Origin: Ruegeria arenilitoris
GTDB lineage: Bacteria > Pseudomonadota > Alphaproteobacteria > Rhodobacterales > Rhodobacteraceae
Direction: 5' to 3'
Length of the DNA stretch: 64,000 nucleotides
Assembly (NCBI RefSeq): GCF_013035425.1
Contig: NZ_WQHX01000008.1
Coordinates: forward strand, 215,701 to 279,700
Made by a program: the position numbers and the translations under genes. Below are positions 9,921 to 18,907 of the stretch, one piece after another (within the stretch, counting starts at the first letter, position 1; each line of letters starts with the position of its first letter). Below the pieces are notes generated by a model. The model saw only the letters and a program-made list of their open reading frames with translations, had not been told where the DNA came from and did not search any database.

Positions 9921-9992
9921 AGCAAAGTCCGCAAAGCGGACGATCATGCCTAGTGCAGCGAACGACCGCTTCGAGCCCGAAGCCGTCATCCT
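9921..9992. repeat. Dispersed degenerate intergenic repeat, copy 1
   Basis: Contains AAGTCCGCAAAGCGGACGATC and then GCAGCGAACGACCGCTTC, GAGCCCGAAGCCGTCATC. The same words recur in other intergenic gaps of this window (copies near 11.5, 13.1, 14.95, 16.8, 27.0 and 28.35 kb). Confidence 0.65.
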
Positions 9993-10041
9993 GCTCAACT
10001 AGATTGCACGGTACGCTTCCGTTGTCGGAGGGCTCAAAACG

Positions 10042-10935
10042 TCATGCCAAGGCAAGCGCCAGTCCCCCGAGGATCAGCGCGACTGCAGAAAGCATGGACA
10101 ACCACGGAAGCCCGGTGGCGAGTTTTTCTATTCCGACGAAAATTGCGAGCGCGGCGATCCAAAGCAGGTTCATCACTCCACCGACGAAAAGAAGCGCCAT
10201 TAGAACCCAGCAGCACCCAAGGCAGAACCACCCGTTCTGCATCCCCATGCGAAGAGCCCCCCAGCCCCCTGATTTCCAATTGTGAATGAAGAAAATCACC
10301 GGATGCTGACAATGCCGCAGACACGCCTGCTTGAGAGGGGACACTTGGTAAAGTCCAGCCAGCACAAGCAGCGCTCCTGCAAGCGGCGCTTGAGTGATTT
10401 CCATCATCCCGCTCATCTGCCCAATTGAAACAAGGGACCACTGCACAGCAGTTGATACGAGACTGAAGAAACCCCAAACCAACTGGTACCCGGCAAGGAA
10501 AATGGAGACAGCAGCGTATGGCTTATTCGCGTTTTTGTTTTTCCTTGCAAGTGCAGCATAGAACATCACCGTGGGAGCCGCGCTTGGCACCATCATAGCA
10601 ATCATCATGACCCACCACATCAGGAAGACCATTAACGCATAACCAGGTGTCCATTCTGCGGATGCCATCATCATGCCCGGCATTTCAATAGCCATCTGTG
10701 TCATAGTAATAGCCGACATGGGCATGCCGACCCCGAGCAGGGTATAAATCGCAGCGAGAACAACGACAGAAGAAAGACCTGCTATCACTATTAGCCGGTC
10801 TCGCTTCAAGCTGCGCTCTAGCGCAGTTCCAGTTGCTGTGGTCACAGTGCGCGTAGAGTTAGGCCGACCAGGCGAACGGGGCGAAATGTCCGTTCCTGGA
10901 GCCAGTGGAATCGTCCCATTCAACTCCGAAGGCAT
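10042..10935 (-). CDS. DUF2182 multi-pass membrane protein
   Basis: A polytopic membrane protein of about 297 residues with six or so hydrophobic segments. The family signature MWWVMMIAMMVPSAAPT is present, and the loop with LRHCQHP is typical of DUF2182. The family is described as a predicted metal-binding membrane protein; its substrate is unknown. It lies immediately downstream of, and overlaps, the DUF1326 gene. These two families are commonly adjacent, which suggests joint work, perhaps in metal handling. The start at the ATG (MPSELNG) is chosen over an upstream TTG; the ribosome-binding site is weak either way. Confidence 0.8.
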   Translation of the reverse strand: MPSELNGTIPLAPGTDISPRSPGRPNSTRTVTTATGTALERSLKRDRLIVIAGLSSVVVLAAIYTLLGVGMPMSAITMTQMAIEMPGMMMASAEWTPGYALMVFLMWWVMMIAMMVPSAAPTVMFYAALARKNKNANKPYAAVSIFLAGYQLVWGFFSLVSTAVQWSLVSIGQMSGMMEITQAPLAGALLVLAGLYQVSPLKQACLRHCQHPVIFFIHNWKSGGWGALRMGMQNGWFCLGCCWVLMALLFVGGVMNLLWIAALAIFVGIEKLATGLPWLSMLSAVALILGGLALALA

Positions 10936-11473
10936 TGAACTTACTCTTTGTAGCCCGCGCAAGTGCGAGCGTTGTTGTTACCGGATGTGGGACATTATCG
11001 ATCTTGATTGGGCCACCATTCGGAAGCGCGCTGTTGACAGCTTCGACCTCCTGCTGAACCAACTCACCAGCTGTCACGGATATCTTGTCTCCTTCGGACA
11101 CGAAACTGATCGGTCGTTTCTCGACACCCGCAACTTCGCCGACCAAGGGCCCTAGCGCCTCCATCGGACCACCCGCAGCTCCAGTGGCGATATCGCCGAT
11201 CGCTGCAGTTTGTGCATCACTGGCGTTCTCATCGACAATCAAACCGACTTTGATGTTTCCTTCGGACATCGCGCTCGGTGCGTGAAGCAAGACGATGAAG
11301 GACAAACCGTCTAGCGAAATACCGTCCTTTTCCCCTTTAAGAATTTTCATCGCAATCGCTGCCTTGCAATCACCCTCGGTGGGCGTCGCGGTCAGATTTG
11401 TCGTAATGCATGGGCACAAGAAATCGCAGTTGCAAGTTTCCATGTACTCGCCTTCGATATGCCAGCCAGCCAT
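10859..11473 (-). CDS. DUF1326 domain protein
   Basis: A 204-residue soluble protein. The N-terminal sequence AGWHIEGEYMETCNCDFLCPC, with three closely spaced cysteines, is the DUF1326 signature, and the length is typical. The cysteines suggest metal or thiol chemistry, but no activity is established. The ATG follows GGGAGG with 7 bases spacing; a TTG two codons upstream is less likely. It is the first gene of a pair, its 3' end overlapping the DUF2182 gene by about 77 bases in another frame. Confidence 0.82.
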   Translation of the reverse strand: MAGWHIEGEYMETCNCDFLCPCITTNLTATPTEGDCKAAIAMKILKGEKDGISLDGLSFIVLLHAPSAMSEGNIKVGLIVDENASDAQTAAIGDIATGAAGGPMEALGPLVGEVAGVEKRPISFVSEGDKISVTAGELVQQEVEAVNSALPNGGPIKIDNVPHPVTTTLALARATKSKFNAFGVEWDDSTGSRNGHFAPFAWSA

Positions 11474-11535
11474 AATCAATCCTCCCTGAATATTGAGAGT
11501 ATGTCACAACTTTTGACTTCACGCACCTTTGGCAA

Positions 11536-11575
11536 TCAATGACCGCTAAGTCCGCGAAGCCGACGTTTCAAAGTG
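11536..11575. repeat. Dispersed degenerate intergenic repeat, copy 2
   Basis: Short copy with TCAATGACCGCTAAGTCCGC and GAAGCCGACGTTTC, sharing the GACCGCT and AAGCCG words of the other copies. It lies between the DUF1326 gene and the cyclase gene. Confidence 0.5.
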
Positions 11576-11691
11576 ATATCTTCGAAGATCTGCTTAGGGT
11601 TGCGAGCACCTTGGGAAAATTGAATTTGAGGTGTCCTTGAAGTGAATTAGACTACGAACTACGTCTTCCGATAACTCATTATGAGGACATC

Positions 11692-12927
11692 ATGGCAGCC
11701 CCACTAATCCAAAACTGGGAACTGACCACCGCCATAAAAGACTTAGCTGATTGGCTGGTTCAACAGGGTTTGGAGAATGCGCCGGTTGAAATCTGGCTTG
11801 AAGCATTCTGCAACCGTCTTGTTTCAGCAGGAATTCCACTTCAAAGAGCAAACATTACTGTGCGCGCTCATCATCCCGAGATTGGGACAGTAGCTTTTCG
11901 CTGGCACAGAGATGGAGGAAATGAGCGACAAGACTTTGTTCGAAGAACGGATGCGCCGGAAGAATACATTCTAAGCCCGATTTACTATCTTTTAGCAAAC
12001 AACTTTGAAGAGATCAGACAAGACCTGACAGTCGAAGAACCTAAGCTTAACTTTCCAATCTTTGACGAACTTCGCGAACGCGGTGCAACAGATTACTTCG
12101 CTGTTAAACGTTTCTTCCTTATTCAGGATAATGCTACGCCCGTGGATCCAATGCAGGCCGAGGAAGGGGCCATTATCTCGTTGACAACCGACGCAAGGGG
12201 TGGCTTTACAAGTCAGCAACTTGACGGTTTGCGTGAGTTGATTTCGCCACTTTGCCTGACGCTGAAGTGTGGGGCAAACAGACTCATGGCTGAAGACATT
12301 ACTGCCGCTTATTTGGGCAGAGACGCCAGCAGGCGCGTTCTTTCCGGGGACATCACCCGAGGTTCATCCGAAATGATTTCAGCCGTAATTTGGTATTTTG
12401 ATTTGCAAGGATTTACAAAACTATCGGAGGCGCTTCCAGGAAATTCTATAATAGAATTGCTAAACGATTATTTCGCAGAAGCCGTCGACATAGTCGAACG
12501 CCATGGCGGAAACGTTCTGAAATTCATGGGAGATGGTATGCTTGCGATCTTCGATATTGATCAGGTTCCGGACGCTCGCAGAGTCGCGATTCACGCGGCG
12601 ATTGAGTTGCGAGATACCTTCGATAAACTCAACAAACGACGAAAAGTGGACGGTTTAGCAACGACAGGCTTCACTCTTGCGCTGCACGCTGGCGATGTAC
12701 TGTATGGCAACATTGGCGGCAGGTCTCGTTTGGACTTCACAGTGGTCGGCCCGACAGTCAATACAACCTCCCGAATTCTTGGCATGTGCAGCGCACTAGA
12801 TCAGAACATTATTATTTCTAACAAGGTGGCAGAGGACTTAGTGAAATCCATCCCAAATCTTGTTTCGCTGGGGCAATACAGATTGCGCGGTGTTGCTGAA
12901 AGACAGGAGCTGTTTACAATAGATTGA
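11692..12927 (+). CDS. Class III adenylate/guanylate cyclase
   Basis: A 411-residue soluble protein. The C-terminal third is a class III nucleotide cyclase catalytic domain. It has metal-binding aspartates in YFDLQGFTKLSE (Asp237) and KFMGDGMLAIF (Asp281), and transition-state residues in VNTTSRI (Asn357, Arg361). The N-terminal 200 residues are an uncharacterised region often found in alphaproteobacterial cyclases. All catalytic residues are present, so it should make cAMP (or cGMP). The signal sensed is unknown. ATG follows GAGGACATC. It stands alone between divergent and convergent neighbours. Confidence 0.88.
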   Translation: MAAPLIQNWELTTAIKDLADWLVQQGLENAPVEIWLEAFCNRLVSAGIPLQRANITVRAHHPEIGTVAFRWHRDGGNERQDFVRRTDAPEEYILSPIYYLLANNFEEIRQDLTVEEPKLNFPIFDELRERGATDYFAVKRFFLIQDNATPVDPMQAEEGAIISLTTDARGGFTSQQLDGLRELISPLCLTLKCGANRLMAEDITAAYLGRDASRRVLSGDITRGSSEMISAVIWYFDLQGFTKLSEALPGNSIIELLNDYFAEAVDIVERHGGNVLKFMGDGMLAIFDIDQVPDARRVAIHAAIELRDTFDKLNKRRKVDGLATTGFTLALHAGDVLYGNIGGRSRLDFTVVGPTVNTTSRILGMCSALDQNIIISNKVAEDLVKSIPNLVSLGQYRLRGVAERQELFTID

Positions 12928-13117
12928 ACGCGAATTGAAAAGCGTCATCGACGCTGAACAGACTTGCACTTGTCCTCTGATACTTCACGAAGGTCTTGTT
13001 AGAAGAACTTGGGTTGAACGGGCCGAGCGCTAGAGCTGGCTTCAACTTCCAAAGTGGCCATTTATGTGCATCAGGCCAGGTACAGAGATCATCCGAACAA
13101 GGTCTATTCTTCTGCTA

Positions 13118-13175
13118 CAGCGGTCGTTCGCACCAACTGCAGCGAATGACCGCTCCGAGCCAAAAGCGGACATCA
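13118..13175. repeat. Dispersed intergenic repeat, copy 3, with hairpin
   Basis: AGCGGTCGTTCGC (13119-13131) and GCGAATGACCGCT (13142-13154) form a 13-bp stem with one G-T pair around a 10-base loop. The tail CCGAGCCAAAAGCGGAC follows. This copy shows best that the family can fold into a hairpin. The remaining sequence of the 12928-13236 gap holds no recognisable gene. Confidence 0.7.
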
Positions 13176-13236
13176 CAAGCCCAAATATAAGCTTAACCCA
13201 CCCCGTTGCTGTCCGCAGAACACTTATTTGATTAAA

Positions 13237-14058
13237 TTACGCCGTAGCTGAAACTATGGCAGCAGGAATTGGCACTCTCCAGGGAGCGACTGAACCAAAT
13301 TCCACCTGAACAGCCTTGGCTATCGCAGCCCTAATCGCAGAAGCATTTTCGGCAGGCTGTGATCTAAGCAAAAGCGCACCTCTTACGGTGCCGTCGTGAA
13401 AATAGTCAAAGGGAGTGGCGGGGTCTGAAACTTCCCAAACGCTACTTGAAGATCGCATATGAGGTTCAGTAAATCCGGCTGCAATCAAAATCGGATATGC
13501 GTATTCAGGGTTTGCGAAAGCATGAAGAGGTGGCCCAGGAGGCAAAGAAACGTCTTTACTCCCAAATCTTTCAATGGCTCCAAAAACTATTCGGAATGCG
13601 GCTGATGTCTCAGGAGATTCCCATACTGAGTAAACAAAGCGGCCACCTGGTTTCAGTACTCGTTTCGCCTCCTTTATTGCGGCTTCGGCATTTGGGATGT
13701 GAAGAATGCCGAACCCCATTGTGACAGCATCGAACGAATTGTCTGCGAAAGGCAAAGTGGTTGCATCACCTTCTACAAAATCCACCATCGGCACTTCCCG
13801 ACGTGCAATTTCGAGCATCGCTGGAGAGAAATCTAAACCGATAACTTCAGCCCCGGCAGTTGCGAGCCCCTTCGCAACAATTCCCTGGCCACAACAAACA
13901 TCAAGCGCAACGGAACCGTTCGTTACAAGTGAGGTTTCCACAATGTCAGCGACGCATTGTTCTGCCGCCGAGGCAAACCCCTCTCCATAGGCTTTTGCCG
14001 TTTGTGGCTCTGACCAGCCCTTTAACTCGGCCTTGCCGAACTCAGCAAAATTTTCCAT
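13237..14058 (-). CDS. Class I SAM-dependent methyltransferase (UbiE-like)
   Basis: A 273-residue Rossmann-fold methyltransferase. Motif I is ALDVCCGQGIVAKGL, the acidic residue of motif II is in VIGLDFS, and motif post-I/IV appears as DAVTMGFGILHIP. The KPGGRFVYSVW block is typical of UbiE/COQ5-like enzymes. The substrate is not identifiable. The C-terminus ends in VPIPAAIVSATA, common in this subgroup. It is on the same strand as the next methyltransferase gene, with a 156-base gap containing degenerate repeat-like sequence. Confidence 0.82.
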   Translation of the reverse strand: MENFAEFGKAELKGWSEPQTAKAYGEGFASAAEQCVADIVETSLVTNGSVALDVCCGQGIVAKGLATAGAEVIGLDFSPAMLEIARREVPMVDFVEGDATTLPFADNSFDAVTMGFGILHIPNAEAAIKEAKRVLKPGGRFVYSVWESPETSAAFRIVFGAIERFGSKDVSLPPGPPLHAFANPEYAYPILIAAGFTEPHMRSSSSVWEVSDPATPFDYFHDGTVRGALLLRSQPAENASAIRAAIAKAVQVEFGSVAPWRVPIPAAIVSATA

Positions 14059-14214
14059 TTCAATCTCCAGTCGCCATCGAGGGAGACGCTAACATCAGAA
14101 AAACTCAAAATCTAATCTTCCGTTAAGGCGCGACTGATCCTAGTGCAGCAAAGACATTGACGAGAATAGACGAACGCATACCGATCAGAATGTGCGTCGC
14201 CCAAGGTCGAGCAC

Positions 14215-14850
14215 TCACGAAGTGACTTCATAAGCGAATATTCGGGCAATCACGTGAGGTTCGCTGATCGTAAACGGTCTGAAAGCTTCGCTCTTCTCAG
14301 AAAGCTTCCAGAGCCCATCGGACTCAAGCCTATCCATTTTCTCACGAAAGCCGTGATGCTCATATATGTCGTCACGAACGTTGAAGACGATATGGCCACC
14401 CCGCCTCACGACGCGGATTAATTCATCAAAGCTGGAATGCGGAGCATGTCCTTCGGTGAATACGCCAGTAACGATGGCCCCAGAAAAGGTGTCGGACGCG
14501 AAATCAAGTGCCTCGCCCATCACCATTCGGTACAACTCGGAGAAAACGCCTGTTTCGCGCGCTTTGTTAAGCATTGCGTTCGACAGATCGATTCCCACTA
14601 GATCGCGGTAACCAAGAATATGAAGGTTCTCCGAAGCCAAACCAGTTCCGCAACCCGCATCAAGAACTTTGCCGCCGGTTGGAACCCACCTTGCAAAAAA
14701 CGCCGTAGCAAGAACAGGCAGTCGGAATCCCATTGCCGCGTTGTCAGCATCGTATGTTTCGGCCCATTCGTCATACTGGGATTCAAGAGCATCATTCCCG
14801 CGAACGGCAAAAGCAGACGACAAGTTGTTGCTGGCTTCTCGGTCGGGCAT
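14215..14850 (-). CDS. Class I SAM-dependent methyltransferase
   Basis: A 211-residue methyltransferase with motif I VLDAGCGTGLASENL and motif II VGIDLSNAML. It has the same overall build as the enzyme at 58527-59159 (YxEWAxxYD near the N-terminus, GVFTEGHAP in the middle against GTFTHGHLGP there). The two are members of one family, probably distant paralogues. The substrate is unknown. Confidence 0.8.
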   Translation of the reverse strand: MPDREASNNLSSAFAVRGNDALESQYDEWAETYDADNAAMGFRLPVLATAFFARWVPTGGKVLDAGCGTGLASENLHILGYRDLVGIDLSNAMLNKARETGVFSELYRMVMGEALDFASDTFSGAIVTGVFTEGHAPHSSFDELIRVVRRGGHIVFNVRDDIYEHHGFREKMDRLESDGLWKLSEKSEAFRPFTISEPHVIARIFAYEVTS

Positions 14851-14929
14851 TCATCTCACCTATCTCGTCGTGGGTAGCAACCTAGCCTGTTCATTGATTA
14901 AGCGGAAGCGGCCTTAAGCTAGCGTCTGT

Positions 14930-14999
14930 TTTGTCCGCACAGTAGACGTTCACGCCGAGTGCAGCGAATGACCGCTTTGAGCCCGGAGCCGTCGTTCTA
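14930..14999. repeat. Dispersed degenerate intergenic repeat, copy 5
   Basis: TTTGTCCGCACAGTAGACGTTC followed by GTGCAGCGAATGACCGCTTT and GAGCCCGGAGCCGTCGTTC. It closely matches copies 1 and 3. A weaker relic (TAGTGCAGCAAAGACATTGACG) occurs near 14139-14165. Confidence 0.65.
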
Positions 15000-15040
15000 T
15001 TTCAGTTAAACTGGCGTGCTTTCTACGAAACAGCCATAGA

Positions 15041-15072
15041 CAAAGACCGCTTGAGCGAACGTGCGGTCTTTG
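15041..15072 (-). terminator. Terminator after the leishmanolysin-like gene
   Basis: CAAAGACCGC (15041-15050) and GCGGTCTTTG (15063-15072) form a perfect 10-bp stem with a 12-base loop. It lies about 40 bases past the stop of the minus-strand protease gene. The T-rich tail is poor, so efficiency is uncertain. Confidence 0.65.
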
Positions 15073-15113
15073 ATTGTATCGGACCAGAAAGCTCAATGCT
15101 TCCACATTTCCGG

Positions 15114-16523
15114 TTACGCGAAACTGAGCACACTTCCGTCCGCATCATAAAATGCTAGAAGCGGATCGGCAGATTCCAGATCGACGCCATCTGCTAGTGC
15201 ATTTTGACTGCTGGCACCTTCGAAAGCATCGGTCACGTCATATCCGATATCCTCAAGCGCCATCAGCGACCAATCCGAAAGATACATGTCGCTGGCGTTG
15301 GAGTTCAGATATCCAGTCATCAACTCGCCATCGTATTCAAATTCATCCCAATGGGCTAACGCCGTTCCACTGCCGCCGTCAGTTTCGACAACGAGCTGGT
15401 CCGGCATTGACGCATCTTTTTCAGCGAGGTACTCGGCCGTTCCTGCGGCACCGTTGTAAACAGCGGTCGAAGTGACTTCCACAATGTCGTCACGCGGATT
15501 TCTGGTTTCTTCCCCAGCAATCCAGTTCACTGTCTCCGTTACCGTAACGAGGTCCGGATAGAAATTGTCCCATAGCGAACCGAAGCCCAATACATGGATC
15601 ATTTCGTGCAGAATCGTATCGTCCCATGTGCCATCTGAAAGCAGCGAGGCTGCATCGGCGCTATCGAACTCCATAACACCAACAACGGTCGTGTACTCAT
15701 CTTCTGTGCCACCTTCGCGCACAGAGTAGGCACCAGCCCGGCCAAGTATACCGCCTTCTTGGTCAATTTCAGGTAGGCGCGCTTCGATCAGAACATCGTC
15801 GACAGTAAACAAATCCGTGCTGAACGTATTGAAGGATTCTGCGTCATCGCGCAGTCCGCTCACTATGACGGAGCTCAGGAAATCCGCAGCGGCCGCGAAA
15901 GCGTCCATATAGACAGAAGACCACTCGCCGTAGAACTGAATGTTAATATTGAAGTAATCGAATTCACCAGTGTCCTGCTGACCGCTGGTATAGGTCGCGT
16001 ACAGAGTGTTTGAGGTGCTGTCGCCTCCATTGTTGTCACCGCCGCCCCTGTTCGGGCCTTTACCCGCAGGAGGACCAACGTTGCTGTATTCGAAACCGGG
16101 CGTCGCCGCCGTTGCTATTTCTCCACCGCTCCAGGCTCCGTACAGATCTTCATCTTGGTGATGCTCTTCACTGTCGTGATCATGATCGTATCCACCGGGC
16201 ATCAGGATCGCGTTCGCGAGCTCCGTCTCGCCTGCTGCCGATCGGAAATTTACGCCGCGCGTTGACGCACCGCTCAGAAGGTCAACGGTCAAGCCCAGCA
16301 TTCCCTGCGCTTTATAGCTGACTGCATCGAAAATTTCTGTTGCGTCGGCCATCGGTGTGTTATCTGTCGGTGACTGCTCGCTAAGCTCGTCAAACAGGGA
16401 TGCCAGAATTTCTGCTGGGTCTACCATCGGTGTGCTGCCCGTCGGTGGCAGCTCGCCAAACAGAGATTCCAGAATGTCTATTTCTTCGCCGAATACATCA
16501 GGCAGTTTTGGGATGTATCGCAT
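15114..16523 (-). CDS. Leishmanolysin-like (M8) zinc metallopeptidase
   Basis: A 469-residue predicted metallopeptidase. The zinc site HExxHxxGF is at 306-314 (HEMIHVLGF), the third ligand is probably His391 (LAHWDEFEYDGE), and the Met-turn is LMTGYL at 401-406. The end LSDWSLMALEDIGYDV is characteristic of leishmanolysin relatives. No signal peptide is seen, so export by another route such as a C-terminal type I signal is possible but not shown. The N-terminus carries a short tandem repeat (LFGEL...TPMVDPAEI, then LFDEL...TPMADATEI). A His/Asp-rich stretch follows near 112-127, then a Gly/Asn linker near 155-170. The ATG has an AGGACTATTGAA-type upstream site. Confidence 0.82.
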   Translation of the reverse strand: MRYIPKLPDVFGEEIDILESLFGELPPTGSTPMVDPAEILASLFDELSEQSPTDNTPMADATEIFDAVSYKAQGMLGLTVDLLSGASTRGVNFRSAAGETELANAILMPGGYDHDHDSEEHHQDEDLYGAWSGGEIATAATPGFEYSNVGPPAGKGPNRGGGDNNGGDSTSNTLYATYTSGQQDTGEFDYFNINIQFYGEWSSVYMDAFAAAADFLSSVIVSGLRDDAESFNTFSTDLFTVDDVLIEARLPEIDQEGGILGRAGAYSVREGGTEDEYTTVVGVMEFDSADAASLLSDGTWDDTILHEMIHVLGFGSLWDNFYPDLVTVTETVNWIAGEETRNPRDDIVEVTSTAVYNGAAGTAEYLAEKDASMPDQLVVETDGGSGTALAHWDEFEYDGELMTGYLNSNASDMYLSDWSLMALEDIGYDVTDAFEGASSQNALADGVDLESADPLLAFYDADGSVLSFA

Positions 16524-16772
16524 TTCAATAGTCCTCCGCCGGGGAAATGAAATAGTGTAACCCGAAATTTAGGCAGTTAAGCGGCAACCCATTAAGCGAA
16601 AGGTGATACTTGTCTTGGTTCTGTTGACAGTGATTTCATGAATAGCCGTTTGTCTCCAATTTTTTTGAATATGTGACGAAAATGAGGCGACAGTATTGAG
16701 CGCGCTCGCCGATCATTCGAATCAAAATTGTCCATTGACAATGGTTCACTGGCGATGCGCAAAGCCAATCAC

Positions 16773-16907
16773 AGCTTTGTCCGCACAGCGGTCACTCAGG
16801 AGGTCTATGAACGCTGCGGTGCGGCTAACGGCGGCTTCGTCCGCAGAGCAGTCATTCACTGAATTCTGCCGAACGTCTGCTCCGAGCCCAAAGTGGTCGT
16901 TCAAATT
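16773..16907. repeat. Dispersed intergenic repeat, tandem copies 6a and 6b
   Basis: Two related units in a row: TTTGTCCGCACAGCGGTCAC and, 60 bases on, TTCGTCCGCAGAGCAGTCATTC, followed by CTGCTCCGAGCCCAAAGTGGTCGTTC. They fill part of the 554-base gap between the protease gene and the TPR gene. The rest of that gap (16524-16772 and 16908-17077) shows no gene; it should hold the divergent promoters. Confidence 0.65.
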
Positions 16908-17077
16908 AGAATGATCGAGTTTCAATACGCTTCTGATCTCGCAGGTGCCTCTAGTTCTTCTTGGATTGGAAGGTGGATTAGTCCTGCAAATAAGTCACGT
17001 GAAACTTAACTCGGGAAAGACACGTCGAAATAGGTCGAATCGTGTTAGAGTTTACCTTTTGATAGGGAGTGCTTTTC

Positions 17078-18712
17078 ATGACCGAATACTTTAACCTTGG
17101 AGAATACAGCCGTGCTGCCAGCAAAGTTCCAGATGCTCAAATTTGGTTTGATCGAGGGCTAGTTTGGGTTTTTGCCTACAATCACGAGGAGGCGATTGTC
17201 TGCTTTGAGAAAGCAGTTGCGGCCGATCCAAAATGTGCGTTGGCTTATTGGGGCATCGCCTATTCCATCGGACCAAACTACAATAAACCATGGGAAGTCT
17301 TCACCTCTGAAGAGAAGGCGCCGGCTTTGGAAAGGGCGCACGAAGCGCTCAAGAATGCGCTGGCACTGGAAGACGCCAAACCGGCAGAGCGTGCACTGAT
17401 TGAGGCGTTGGCTTTGCGCTATCCAACTGACCCTGAAATCGAAGATTACCAACCATTCAACGATGGTTTCGCTGAAGCTATGAAACCAGTTTACGAGTCC
17501 CACAAGGACGACTTAGACATTGCTTGCATTTACGCTGAGGCATTGATGAACCGGACGCCTTGGCAACTCTGGGACTTCAAAAAGGGCGTTCCGAACCCAG
17601 AAGCTTCAACTGTCGAAGCTATGGAAGTTTTAGAACGCGCATTCGATCAAACCCACGGTGCTTGGAGCCACCCTGGTCTGTTGCACATGTACATTCACCT
17701 GATGGAAATGTCGCCGCACCCTGAAAAAGCGCTGCGCCATGGGGATACCCTAAAGGATCTAGTCCCCGATGCGGGCCATCTTGTGCATATGGCCACACAT
17801 ATCGACGTTCTCTGTGGGGAGTATCAGAATGTGCTATATCGCAACCTGGCTGCTGCCAAAGTGGACGATATGTTTAAGGAATACGCCGGAGCTGCGAACT
17901 TCTACGCTCTATACCGCATTCACAACCTGCATTTCGCATTTTATGGCGCGATGTTTCTCGGCCAGAAAGCGGCAGCGGTAGATGCGGTCACCCGCTTACG
18001 CGGAGAAGTACCCGATGCGGTTGTTCGTACCTACCCGGACATTTTCGAAACATTCGTGGCGGCTGCACCACATGTTTACATCCGGTTTGGAATGTGGTCG
18101 GAGATCCTTGAGCTTGAACAACCGGAAGACAAAAAACTCTACGTAACTACCAACGCATTGATCTTTTACGCCAAAGCCGTAGCTTTGGCTAATCTCGGAC
18201 GTCTCCAAGAGGCTCAATCGACCATGCGGGAGTTTACTGCCGCTTACGCCGAAGTGCCTGAAAGCCGTATGCTTTTTAACAATACAGCGCGCGACGTCCT
18301 CGCCGTAGCCGAAGAGATGATGAAAGGCGAAATTGAGTTTAAAGCCGGCAACCACAACACCGGTCTTAATCACCTTCGCAAAGCGGTCGAATTAGACGAC
18401 GGGTTGGAATATGAGGAGCCCTGGTCGTGGCCGCAGCCATCCCGGCATGCTCTGGGTGCTTTATTAATGGAGGCAGGTGAATATACTGAAGCCGAAACGG
18501 TCTACCGGGCCGACTTGGGGCTCGATGGCAAGCTACCTCGACCTAGCCAACATCCGCGCAATGTCTGGGCTCTGCACGGGCTCCACGAATGCCTCCAGCG
18601 TAGAGGCGAAACCGTGGAACTCCCACATGTGAAATTGCTTCTGGACCAAGCCGTTGCCCGCGCAGACATTCCGATCCGCGCCAGTTGCCTGTGCCGTTCA
18701 GCGGCTGCTTGA
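17078..18712 (+). CDS. TPR-repeat protein
   Basis: A 544-residue soluble protein built from helical tetratricopeptide-like repeats. Examples are WFDRGLVWVFAYNHEEAIVCFEKAVAADPKCALAYW near residues 25-60 and a C-terminal block ALGALLMEAGEYTEAETVYRADL. It resembles widespread uncharacterised TPR proteins of about 550 residues. No enzymatic motif is seen. The last residues (SCLCRSAAA) lie close to the breakpoint of the neighbouring hsdS fragment, so the C-terminus may have been altered by the same event. The ATG with AGGGAGTGCTTTTC upstream is preferred over a GTG three codons earlier. Confidence 0.75.
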   Translation: MTEYFNLGEYSRAASKVPDAQIWFDRGLVWVFAYNHEEAIVCFEKAVAADPKCALAYWGIAYSIGPNYNKPWEVFTSEEKAPALERAHEALKNALALEDAKPAERALIEALALRYPTDPEIEDYQPFNDGFAEAMKPVYESHKDDLDIACIYAEALMNRTPWQLWDFKKGVPNPEASTVEAMEVLERAFDQTHGAWSHPGLLHMYIHLMEMSPHPEKALRHGDTLKDLVPDAGHLVHMATHIDVLCGEYQNVLYRNLAAAKVDDMFKEYAGAANFYALYRIHNLHFAFYGAMFLGQKAAAVDAVTRLRGEVPDAVVRTYPDIFETFVAAAPHVYIRFGMWSEILELEQPEDKKLYVTTNALIFYAKAVALANLGRLQEAQSTMREFTAAYAEVPESRMLFNNTARDVLAVAEEMMKGEIEFKAGNHNTGLNHLRKAVELDDGLEYEEPWSWPQPSRHALGALLMEAGEYTEAETVYRADLGLDGKLPRPSQHPRNVWALHGLHECLQRRGETVELPHVKLLLDQAVARADIPIRASCLCRSAAA

Positions 18713-18907
18713 CGCGTCCAAGGGCCGGATGACTCTCGATGGTGCAGCTTCGCGAAAGAAAGACTGCTTCGGGCTTGGAGGGTATGCGAACAATTCGCCC
18801 ATATTGACGATCTTCGCTCCCCGACCATGAAACTGCTTAGGTTTGTAGATGCCGTTTCTGAGCGGGACTTCTAGCGTGTCGCCAAACCGCGTCTGATTGC
18901 CGTTCAT
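18698..18907 (-). pseudogene. Truncated type I restriction specificity subunit (hsdS')
   Basis: The first 43 or so residues (TLEVPLRNGIYKPKQFHGRGAKIVNMGELFAY) match the start of HsdS target-recognition subunits. The resemblance stops there (near 18778) and the frame runs on for 26 unrelated residues. A normal HsdS has about 400 residues with two recognition domains, so nearly all of it is gone. It overlaps the end of hsdM by ATGA, as in an intact hsdMS operon. Confidence 0.8.

Noticed and set aside
9921..16907. A CRISPR array
   Set aside because: The repeats are degenerate, irregularly spaced and far apart; there are no regular spacers and no cas genes.
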